A stretch of 21,748 nucleotides of DNA, from positions 1 through 21,748 of the forward strand of contig CAYJGG010000028.1 of the NCBI GenBank assembly GCA_964369915.1, written 5' to 3'. Position numbers and translations under genes: made by a program. Of the stretch, positions 7,412 through 14,498 are shown piece after piece. The notes under the pieces were generated by a model. The model saw only the letters and a program-made list of their open reading frames with translations. It had not been told where the DNA came from and made no database searches. The stretch is from RGIG3102 sp964369915. GTDB taxonomy: Bacteria; Bacillota; Clostridia; Oscillospirales; Ruminococcaceae. Positions within the stretch are counted from its first letter, which is position 1, and each line of letters opens with the position of its first letter.

Positions 7412-8428
7412 TTAAAAATTTATTTTTTCTAGTGTAAAAACAGAATCTCTTTTTATAAACTTTGTTTTAATCAAAGTTGTATTAGTATTATTTTTATCTT
7501 CGATTAAATCAAAAGCAAATTTGATAGTTTTTTCAACTAAATTTTCAATATCAATACCTAAAACAGTTAAATTAGGTTCACATAATGTGCAGTAAATATA
7601 GTCATAAAATGCAACAACTGAAATATCTAAAGGCACTTTATATCCATTGTTTTTTAAGTAATTCACAAAGTAAAATGCTGTTTCGTCGCAATTACAAACG
7701 AAGGCAGTGGGCATATTTTCTGGTAAATCAAATTCTTTTTTAAATTCCCATCCATCTCTATCTTCAATAAGCCAAGTATCATCATACTCTATATCATTTT
7801 TTAATAAGCATTTTCGATATCCAAAATACTTATCCTGAATATTATTTATATTTTTTATACTTCCTACAAACCCTATTTTTGAATGATTTTGGCTTACTAA
7901 ATACTGAGTTATATTATAACTTTCTAAATAACTATCTATCATAACACAAGATGTGTTTGGCACATCATAATTATAACTATCTACGATTACAATAGGGTAT
8001 CCTGTGCTTTGTATTTTATAAAGATATTCTTCTTGAAGTTGTCCTATTGTTATTATTGCGTCCACTTTTTCATTAATTATAAAATTTGGTATTTCAAGAT
8101 TTTTTATTGAATCTCTATCTGCAATTTCTAAAATAGTATAATATCCTTTTTCTTTTAATTCATTCACAAGCATATTATATATTGATAAGTAATAGCTATG
8201 GTTTGGTTTTATGAAATATTCTGGAACTATAACACCTATTGTGTGTTTTATATTGCCATTTAAAACTGGAGCCTTAATCACATACCCCATCTCTTTAGCA
8301 ACTTCTTTGATTTTTACCCTTAGCTCTTCGCTCACTCCATCTTTATCATTTAAGGCATTAGAAGCCGTAACTTTACTTATACCAAGTTTATTCGATATAT
8401 CAGTTAATGTTATATTCTTTTTTTGCAT
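7412..8428 (-). CDS. LacI-family transcriptional regulator
   Basis: DNA-binding repressor-type regulator of 338 aa. The helix-turn-helix is at about 6-25 (TLTDISNKLGISKVTASNAL), followed by the third helix region and GYV near 48-50. A periplasmic-binding-protein-like effector domain (about 64-335) starts with IGVIVPE. The linker between these parts lacks the usual Ala-rich hinge and appears about two residues shorter than typical LacI members, so operator recognition may differ. The ligand is presumably a sugar or related small molecule, but no sugar-use genes lie nearby. CAGGAG is the ribosome site. A dyad overlapping its own promoter suggests autoregulation. Confidence 0.93.
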   Translation of the reverse strand: MQKKNITLTDISNKLGISKVTASNALNDKDGVSEELRVKIKEVAKEMGYVIKAPVLNGNIKHTIGVIVPEYFIKPNHSYYLSIYNMLVNELKEKGYYTILEIADRDSIKNLEIPNFIINEKVDAIITIGQLQEEYLYKIQSTGYPIVIVDSYNYDVPNTSCVMIDSYLESYNITQYLVSQNHSKIGFVGSIKNINNIQDKYFGYRKCLLKNDIEYDDTWLIEDRDGWEFKKEFDLPENMPTAFVCNCDETAFYFVNYLKNNGYKVPLDISVVAFYDYIYCTLCEPNLTVLGIDIENLVEKTIKFAFDLIEDKNNTNTTLIKTKFIKRDSVFTLEKINF

Positions 8429-8578
8429 TATTTACTCCTGTAATTAATTCTATATCTTAAAAAAATTGCAACAAATACTCCTTTTGGGAGTTATTGATGC
8501 TCATTTTTTAATAGCCTACTGTGCATTAAATTTTAAGCTATATATTAATATTAAATTTAGATATATAAACTACTTTTA

Positions 8579-8606
8579 TTATTACATAGTTAAGTAATAA
8601 AGTCAA
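8579..8606 (-). promoter_or_regulatory. Promoter with overlapping dyad, LacI-YitT unit
   Basis: On the minus strand TTGACT (8606-8601) is followed after 16-17 nt by TAATAA/AATAAT at 8584-8578. The arms TTATTAC (8579-8585) and GTAATAA (8594-8600) form an inverted repeat that covers the -10 and spacer, a good place for an autorepressor operator. Confidence 0.55.
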
Positions 8607-8636
8607 TGCGGTTTCTCAAAATTTGTAATAATTTAG

Positions 8637-8680
8637 AAAAATCTCCCTGCAACTTTTAATAGTTAAGCAGGGAGATTTTT
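8637..8680 (-). terminator. Terminator of the symporter/DUF362/UPF0173 operon
   Basis: A perfect 14-bp stem (8637-8650 with 8667-8680), T-rich at its 3' side on the minus strand. It lies 27 nt beyond the UPF0173 stop codon. Confidence 0.9.
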
Positions 8681-8707
8681 AAATACATATTTGTTGTGTT
8701 AATCAAA

Positions 8708-9367
8708 TTAAAGTGTAATTGTAGAGTCGAACTCCATCACTGTGCCTTTAATTCCAGTTTCTTCTGTAAGTTTTTTTGCAAAAGCATTAGGATCTTGCAC
8801 TATAAATGGGAATGTATTGTAGTGCATAGGTATAACCTGTTTTGGTTTTATCATTTTAGCCGCCCTAATAGCATCTTCACTATCCATAGTAAACATTCCA
8901 CCAATAGGAAGGATAGCAACATCAATTTTTTCGCATTCTAGTAAAGAGAAATCCGAGATAAGTCCTGTGTCTCCAGCATGATATATCTTCACCCCATCTA
9001 CTTCAAATAAGAATCCGTAAGCTATTCCTCCAGCTACTCCACTACTATGTGCTGCAGGAAGGAATTTTGCAGTTCCAAAAGGAAACGTCACTTTTCCTCC
9101 TACGTTACCTGGTGCAAGATTAACACCTTCATTTAACATAGTTCCGATTTCAGGTATTGCACAAACTGCGCACCCATTATTAGCCGCAATTTCATTGGTG
9201 TCTCCAAAGTGGTCACCGTGTCCGTGCGTAACAAAAATCACATCACATTTAATGTCATTAATATTTGCTTTTGAAAGTCCGCTTTGTGAGATAAAAGGGT
9301 CTATAAGAAAAGTTCCCTTTTCACTCTCAATTAAAAAGCTTGAATGTCCGAAGTAAGTAAGTTTCAT
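8708..9367 (-). CDS. UPF0173 metal-dependent hydrolase (metallo-beta-lactamase fold)
   Basis: Cytoplasmic metallo-hydrolase of 219 aa. The start at 9367 gives MKLTYFGHSS, the family's usual N-terminus, and has AAGGAG in front; a longer frame runs 10 codons further without a site. Metal-binding residues are His48, His50, Asp52, His53 (THGHGDH), His107, Asp133 and His182. The family, which includes YtkL-type proteins, has no firmly established physiological substrate. It is the last gene of the symporter/DUF362 operon, 26 nt after the DUF362 gene, so it may act on the transported solute or a derivative; that is inference from position. Confidence 0.93.
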   Translation of the reverse strand: MKLTYFGHSSFLIESEKGTFLIDPFISQSGLSKANINDIKCDVIFVTHGHGDHFGDTNEIAANNGCAVCAIPEIGTMLNEGVNLAPGNVGGKVTFPFGTAKFLPAAHSSGVAGGIAYGFLFEVDGVKIYHAGDTGLISDFSLLECEKIDVAILPIGGMFTMDSEDAIRAAKMIKPKQVIPMHYNTFPFIVQDPNAFAKKLTEETGIKGTVMEFDSTITL

Positions 9368-9393
9368 AGTTTTCTCCTTTAATTGTATATTTA

Positions 9394-10563
9394 TCAAAAA
9401 TCAACAGGATTTTTGAGTTCGATTACAGCTTCTGCTATTTGTGATGGTATAGGTGGGCAACCTTTACAGAAAGGTAGGTCTTTTTTATATTTTGCGGTGC
9501 AGTTGCCCACTAAAACCGTATTTTCATCTAGCAAGTCATCTGGTTTAATATCTTTACCTAAGATGATAGTAGCTTTTTTGCTATCTTTGCTATTAAATTT
9601 TTCATGATGATACCTAAAAAATTGTATTAAAGCTGCATGACATGCACTACATGCTCCACAATCTCTAACCGCAGGATTAGGATAGTTTTGGTGTAAATCA
9701 TGATCATTAGCAAGCATGAATTTTTTCGAATAGTCCATATAATTTTCAGGACTTATTTCCAAATCATTTATATCTAAATTTTTAAGTTCTCTTACTAAAT
9801 TTAAATGGTCGATAGCATCAAACTCCATACCCATTAATTTTAACGCAGTGATATCTGCTGCAATTGCGTTAGAACTTGCCATAACTAATCCCATATCAAC
9901 AGGAGTTCCTCCTGAAGGGCCAAATCCTTCCATTGCAATTGTTGCATCGATTACAGCATATTTAGGATAGCAAACCTTTGCTAAATCGCAAATCCCATAA
10001 TCTAAACATTTTCCTTTTCCTTCTTCTGGAACAGGCTTATTTATTCTATGTAGTTTTGTTTTATCTTTTCCATACATACAACCTTTTAGGTTTTTAATGC
10101 TTAATGTAACACCTGCGTACATATGTGTTTTCATTACTGGAACAGATACTAAACAATCTACCTCTGTCATAAGTTTTGAAAAGTTTAAGCTATCAACCAT
10201 TATAGGATCTGGAATTGCTATATTAACTCTTTCAAAATCATCAAGACTACAACATTCCACCTTTTCTTCTTCGCAAACTTCCCAAATTCCAGCAGACTTT
10301 AAAGCCTCTACACTATTTGTTCCAATTATAGAGCTATCTCCTACATAAATTTTTCCTGCATTTTGCTCTTTAAAGAATTTTATTAACCCCCTAACTACTT
10401 CTGGGTGAGTAGTTAAGCCACTCTTTGCCGCGCCTTTAAATCCAGTGTTAACTTTAAGTAATACACTAAATCCTTCTTTTTCGCCTAGAAAAACAGACTT
10501 TATAGCTTTATAAGCATTTTCTGCAGGGTTATCCCCTTTAAAAATATTTACTCTTTCCTTCAT
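9394..10563 (-). CDS. DUF362-family protein with six C-terminal cysteines
   Basis: Protein of 389 aa. The start at 10563 is preferred because GAGG precedes it and the upstream gene's stop is only 1 nt away; a frame extension of 10 codons overlaps that gene. The DUF362 domain spans roughly residues 35-300, with motifs KSGLTTHPEVVRGLI, VPVMKTHMYAGVTLSIKN and KNLKGCMYG. The C-terminal part holds Cys302, Cys305, Cys308 (CGACSAC) and Cys355, Cys366, Cys369 (CKGCPP), which look like iron-sulfur or zinc ligands. The CxxCxxC lacks the fourth Cys of a classic ferredoxin motif, so the six may act together. The DUF362 reaction is unknown. It is tightly coupled to the symporter in front and the UPF0173 hydrolase behind. 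Confidence 0.88.
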   Translation of the reverse strand: MKERVNIFKGDNPAENAYKAIKSVFLGEKEGFSVLLKVNTGFKGAAKSGLTTHPEVVRGLIKFFKEQNAGKIYVGDSSIIGTNSVEALKSAGIWEVCEEEKVECCSLDDFERVNIAIPDPIMVDSLNFSKLMTEVDCLVSVPVMKTHMYAGVTLSIKNLKGCMYGKDKTKLHRINKPVPEEGKGKCLDYGICDLAKVCYPKYAVIDATIAMEGFGPSGGTPVDMGLVMASSNAIAADITALKLMGMEFDAIDHLNLVRELKNLDINDLEISPENYMDYSKKFMLANDHDLHQNYPNPAVRDCGACSACHAALIQFFRYHHEKFNSKDSKKATIILGKDIKPDDLLDENTVLVGNCTAKYKKDLPFCKGCPPIPSQIAEAVIELKNPVDF

Positions 10564-10564
10564 A

Positions 10565-12040
10565 TTATACCTCTTTATTTGCAAACCTTTCAACCATTAA
10601 ATCATCATCATTAATTTGGTCTAGTACTTCAATAATTTCTTGTGGTGGCGCTTTTGTCATAAGACTTACTGCTACGTGCACTATAAGTGTTACAAAGAAT
10701 GCAACGAAAGTGTAGTGTAGCCAAGTATTGTATCCAAGTTGTTGCCAAGCAAAAACAGAGATAAATCCTACTATCATGCTTACAAGTGCACCTTGTTTTG
10801 TTGCTCTTTTCCAGTAAAAGCCTAACACTAGTAAAGGAGAGAACACAGATAATCCACCCCATGCCCACCAGTTTACCCATAATATACTATCAAATGGGTT
10901 AAATGCCATGTATATAGCAATTGCTCCTATTGTTACTGAGGCAATACGCCCAACTACTAAAATTTCTTTATCAGTAGCTTCGCCTTTTTTAAGCATTTTG
11001 TTGTAAAAATCTTGTGTCACTGCTGTAGTTGCAACGTGTAGCAGTGCATCAGCTGAAGACATTACCGCTGCAAGAATAGCAGCTGTTACAATCCCTACAA
11101 AAGCTTGCGGAGTATATTCCATTATCATAACGATAAAGTTTGTGCTTGTATTTGTAGTTTCAGGGAATAAAACGATTGTGCACATATTAATAAAGAATGT
11201 TGCAAATAGTAAAAATACACCTGTTGAACCTGCTATAATAGCGCCTTTTGTAGATGATTTTTCAACTTTCATACCCATTAACATTTGAACGATTTGTGGC
11301 TGTCCCATGTATCCTAGCCAACCAGCTGAAAGTAGGCCTACAATTGTTATCGGTGATATCCAAGGATTTAGTAATTCTGGATTGTCCATTCTTATTGTGT
11401 CCATAACTAATCCAAATCCACCAGTTGAAGTTATTGCAACATATAAACCAACAATAACTGCAAAAATCATAAGCATGCCTTGTATAAAGTCGGTCCAAGC
11501 AACCGCTAACAATCCGCCAGCTGAAGTGTATGCTATAACAACTACTGCGCCGATTAATACAGAAACTGTATAATCAAGACCTAAAACTGTTTCAAAAGTA
11601 GTTCCTGCTGCCATAAGCTGTGAGCTCATATAAACAGTTATACTAATAAAGATAATTAAAGTAGCAATTACACGAATATATTTTTTGTCTTCATCATAAT
11701 ATCTTGTTTCTAATAAGTCGATAAAACTCTTCGCCTTTGTAACACTAGCAAAACGGCTCACTTTTTTTCCTAAAACAAAGAAATTAATAAATGGAGCAAA
11801 ACCTGAGGAGAATGCTGTCCAAATTGCTCCGAATCCAGTTGCTGCAACTTGGCTAGGCCATGCAATAAATAGCCATCCACTTAAGCCCGCAGCCTGATGT
11901 GAAATAGCTGTTAGTATTGGTCCGAATGAACGACCACCAACTAAGAAATCTTCTGATGTTTTAACTTTTTTTGATGCGCGATATCCTATGTATAGCATCG
12001 CAGCCATATACAGAAGAATAATAACAATAATAAGTGTCAT
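10565..12040 (-). CDS. Sodium:solute symporter (SSS family, PutP-like)
   Basis: Integral membrane symporter of 491 aa with about 13 helices, expected length. It shows LVGGRSFGP with Arg37, SGWL at 54-57, and the SSS signature region around SSADALLHVATTAVTQDFY. Closest by eye to the proline/PutP branch. Aligned from memory with E. coli PutP, Arg40 and Ser57 correspond to Arg37 and Ser54, but essential Asp55 corresponds to Gly52. Proline as substrate is therefore not safe, and ion coupling may differ. AGGAGG precedes the start. It is the first gene of an operon with DUF362 and UPF0173 proteins. Confidence 0.9.
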   Translation of the reverse strand: MTLIIVIILLYMAAMLYIGYRASKKVKTSEDFLVGGRSFGPILTAISHQAAGLSGWLFIAWPSQVAATGFGAIWTAFSSGFAPFINFFVLGKKVSRFASVTKAKSFIDLLETRYYDEDKKYIRVIATLIIFISITVYMSSQLMAAGTTFETVLGLDYTVSVLIGAVVVIAYTSAGGLLAVAWTDFIQGMLMIFAVIVGLYVAITSTGGFGLVMDTIRMDNPELLNPWISPITIVGLLSAGWLGYMGQPQIVQMLMGMKVEKSSTKGAIIAGSTGVFLLFATFFINMCTIVLFPETTNTSTNFIVMIMEYTPQAFVGIVTAAILAAVMSSADALLHVATTAVTQDFYNKMLKKGEATDKEILVVGRIASVTIGAIAIYMAFNPFDSILWVNWWAWGGLSVFSPLLVLGFYWKRATKQGALVSMIVGFISVFAWQQLGYNTWLHYTFVAFFVTLIVHVAVSLMTKAPPQEIIEVLDQINDDDLMVERFANKEV

Positions 12041-12063
12041 GAATTTTTTCCTCCTAAATATAA

Positions 12064-12085
12064 GGCATCACTGCGCATTGATACC
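12064..12085. promoter_or_regulatory. 22-bp imperfect palindrome upstream of the symporter gene
   Basis: GGcATCA, c, TGCGCA, t, TGATaCC: 18 of 22 positions are symmetrical. It lies 24-45 nt before the symporter start and inside the predicted leader. It may be an operator or a small RNA hairpin. Confidence 0.4.
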
Positions 12086-12094
12086 AATTTCATT

Positions 12095-12106
12095 AATAGT
12101 ACTATT
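12095..12106. promoter_or_regulatory. Perfect 12-bp palindrome at the symporter transcription start
   Basis: AATAGTACTATT falls where the transcript from the promoter at 12116-12144 should begin, a location suited to a repressor site. The sequence is short and AT-rich, so the call is tentative. Confidence 0.35.
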
Positions 12107-12115
12107 CTTAATATC

Positions 12116-12144
12116 ATAGTACATCAATTTTAATACGATGTAAA
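12116..12144 (-). promoter_or_regulatory. Candidate promoter of the symporter operon
   Basis: On the minus strand TTTACA (12144-12139), a 17-nt spacer, TACTAT (12121-12116). The -35 is good and the -10 is moderate. Confidence 0.5.
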
Positions 12145-12539
12145 TGCACATTTTAGCTAAAAAATACTTTCTCAATTAGTCATTTTAGTTAATATTCTCA
12201 ATTTTTACCTTATTTTATCATATTTTTATGAGAAAAATCACTTAATCAATCTTTTTTTATTCATTGATTAGTTAAATTTTAATTAATAAATGAATTAGTT
12301 TAATTTAATCGTTAAGTATATTTTAAGCTGTTTATTAGCTTGAAACTAGCTTGAGCATATAGATCATTAAAGATTCTTTTTTATTTACGCATCCTCTGTT
12401 TTAAGTGCACTGCATTGTTCTAACTCTTTTTATCAAATTTTGACTCTATTTCCAAAATTTTGAGTAATATAAATCTTTTGAACATACTAATTCTAATTTA
12501 GCTAAATTCATCTAACAAAAAAATAATTAAGACACAAAT
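12145..12539. other. AT-rich intergenic spacer, no gene seen
   Basis: About 395 nt between the symporter promoter and the terminator of the VTC operon. Every frame on both strands is short and has no ribosome site. It holds a minor dyad, TAATCAAT (12243-12250) with ATTGATTA (12263-12270), and a short direct repeat TAGCTTGA near 12337-12355. No RNA family is recognised. Confidence 0.6.
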
Positions 12540-12576
12540 AAAAACCTTGATCACTCAAAAGATAATCAAGGTTTTT
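12540..12576 (-). terminator. Terminator of the VTC/surface-polymer operon
   Basis: A perfect 12-bp stem (12540-12551 with 12565-12576) about 60 nt beyond the stop codon of the last gene. The T-rich side follows on the minus strand. Confidence 0.88.
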
Positions 12577-12635
12577 ATTTAATTTTTCTATAAATCCAAC
12601 TATGTGATCACATAGCAGTTTACTTAATTTTAATT

Positions 12636-14072
12636 TTACGGCCTTTGCTGTGGACGTGATGGCTGATTTATATTTCCGCCACCGCCTTGTGTAGATAACC
12701 TCGCTTCATTCCCATTTCCATCAGTAATCGCACCGCCTGAAATAGTGTAAGTTCCTGATACATCAAGCTCGCTATCTCCACCTGAATAAACAGCATCAAC
12801 ATCGATGGTAATTTCTCCGCCTTCAACAATTAAATCGCCATTTGAATCAATCCCATCGCCTCTTGCTTTAAGCGATATAACTCCGTTTGTAATTTTCACA
12901 AAACCAGTTTCACTACTTGCATTAATTGCATCATCTAAAACATTTACAACCATGTTTCCGCCATTAATTGTAACTGTTTCTCCCTCTATCCCTTCATATG
13001 CATTTTCAACAATTAAATCTATATCATTTATAACTAAATCTATATCTGCATGAAGTGCATCATCACCTGAAAGAATATTATAAATTCCGCCATTAACGGT
13101 TAGATTATTATTAGAATGAATAGCATCTTCATAAGAGGATATATTAAATTCTCCCCCGTTTAAAACTATATCTAATCCTTTAATCCCTTTCATACTATCT
13201 TCAAGTTGGCTTGTTACCGAGACAGTATCTCCAGAGCCTTCACCACGTGTAATTTCGTTTAAAACTTCAACAAAACCACCACCAGTTATAATTTCAAAAC
13301 TTCCATTATCGATTTGAAGAGTTTGCTCGGCACTTATTCCATCGTTCTGTGCTGTAATATTAAAATTACCGCTTTGTATAATTAAAGTCCCTTTACCCAC
13401 TTCGTCTGCATTTGATGTTTTTAGTCCGTCTTTTCCAGCTGTAATAGTAATATCACTGTTTGAAATCGCTAATAAATCTTTACCTAAAATACCATCTGCA
13501 ACTGCATTTACTGTAATAGTTGCTCCTTCAATCACTAAATCATCACGAGAGTTAATCCCATCATTATATAAAGTTGTGATATTCAAATTTCCACCACCTG
13601 TAATAACTGTGTCTGCTTTTGAATAAATAGCAGCTGAAGGAAATTCCTCATCAGTAGTTATAATTTCACCTTGGCTAACGTTGTTATCGCCTTCTAAAAC
13701 AATCACTACATCTTGAGCCTCGATAATATTAACTGGCGTTCCATCTTCATTATTTATATTCACATTATTAAAAATTAGATATACTGGTTCTTCATCTATA
13801 TCTTTATTAACATTCACTGTTATGCTATTATAATCTCCAGAAAATTCATAACTCCCGCTTTGTGTAATCACCACATCAGCGTCTGTAATTATTGCTGTTT
13901 CCAAGCTGAAATCTTCTGCAAAAGACGTATCTGGAAACTCACTTTCATAACTTGCATTTTGGTTATCTAATATCACATCTTTTTGTGCAGAAGAGTTTTC
14001 GTTATCTGTATTACTACACCCTACTAAAACACTCATCGCTATCACTAACCCCACTGCAATATATCTTTTCAT
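12636..14072 (-). CDS. Beta-helix carbohydrate-binding lipoprotein (Cthe_2159-like)
   Basis: Surface lipoprotein of 478 aa. The signal peptide ends in lipobox LVGC with Cys19. Repeated short strands fill about 60-450, such as ADVVITQSGSYEFSGDY, DGINSRDDLVIEGATIT and DDALHADIDLVIND, with regular Gly-Asn and Asp-Asp turns typical of a right-handed beta-helix. This matches the Cthe_2159 family, known to bind acidic polysaccharides and calcium; the many Asp-rich turns fit calcium binding. The tail after about 450 is Gly-, Pro- and Gln-rich and may thread the cell wall. AAGGAG precedes the start. It is the last gene of the operon and probably binds or organises the polymer the operon makes; that role is inferred. 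Confidence 0.88.
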   Translation of the reverse strand: MKRYIAVGLVIAMSVLVGCSNTDNENSSAQKDVILDNQNASYESEFPDTSFAEDFSLETAIITDADVVITQSGSYEFSGDYNSITVNVNKDIDEEPVYLIFNNVNINNEDGTPVNIIEAQDVVIVLEGDNNVSQGEIITTDEEFPSAAIYSKADTVITGGGNLNITTLYNDGINSRDDLVIEGATITVNAVADGILGKDLLAISNSDITITAGKDGLKTSNADEVGKGTLIIQSGNFNITAQNDGISAEQTLQIDNGSFEIITGGGFVEVLNEITRGEGSGDTVSVTSQLEDSMKGIKGLDIVLNGGEFNISSYEDAIHSNNNLTVNGGIYNILSGDDALHADIDLVINDIDLIVENAYEGIEGETVTINGGNMVVNVLDDAINASSETGFVKITNGVISLKARGDGIDSNGDLIVEGGEITIDVDAVYSGGDSELDVSGTYTISGGAITDGNGNEARLSTQGGGGNINQPSRPQQRP

Positions 14073-14093
14073 TTCTATATATCTCCTTCTTTT

Positions 14094-14498
14094 TTATTTT
14101 TTTATTATAAAACAAATTACTCCAAAACCTATCATTAAAATCCCTAAACACATCAAATATATTTGATAATCTGATGCTGTTCCTGCTATTTCAAAAATCC
14201 CACGAAGCATTGAACTTAATAATAAAGCTATTACTCCTGTGTGATATAGATGAGTCGCAAAGAAATACTGTTTTTTTGTTTTAGAACATATCATTACTAT
14301 TATACCGCTTAAAACTCCAAAAATCAAAGGATATAAAAACATAAAACTCATGTGTATTGAAGATACCCCATGAGAAAACAAAGAGTAAATATATGAAACT
14401 ACAAAGCAAAATAATGTTAGTATACTATAAGGTTTTATTCTTTTATTTAAATAAAATTCTTTAACTTGTTTTTTATTATCCAATGTACACAATATCAC
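14094..14498 (-). CDS. Small membrane protein with GTG start, function unknown
   Basis: Protein of 134 aa with four hydrophobic segments (about 24-42, 48-70, 83-103 and 112-131). Start: the GTG at 14498 has AAGGAG 5 nt before it. The site and start lie inside the end of the upstream fusion gene, overlapping it by 23 nt in another frame, which implies translational coupling. A later in-frame TTG has no such site. No family recognised. The position between a polymer-type fusion enzyme and a surface lipoprotein suggests a small accessory subunit. Confidence 0.8.
   Translation of the reverse strand: MILCTLDNKKQVKEFYLNKRIKPYSILTLFCFVVSYIYSLFSHGVSSIHMSFMFLYPLIFGVLSGIIVMICSKTKKQYFFATHLYHTGVIALLLSSMLRGIFEIAGTASDYQIYLMCLGILMIGFGVICFIIKK

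Noticed and set aside
8211..8447. Plus-strand frame across the start of the LacI-type gene
   Set aside because: Antisense shadow without a ribosome site; the minus-strand gene has clear domain motifs over the same bases.
12600..12615. Perfect 16-bp palindrome CTATGTGATCACATAG resembling a CRP site
   Set aside because: The half-sites touch without the 6-bp spacer of CRP/FNR sites, and it lies after the last gene of an operon, not before one. A chance or minor RNA hairpin is more likely.
12805..13053. Open frame on the plus strand inside the beta-helix lipoprotein gene
   Set aside because: It is the antisense of a repetitive coding region, lacks a ribosome site, and its composition mirrors the real gene.
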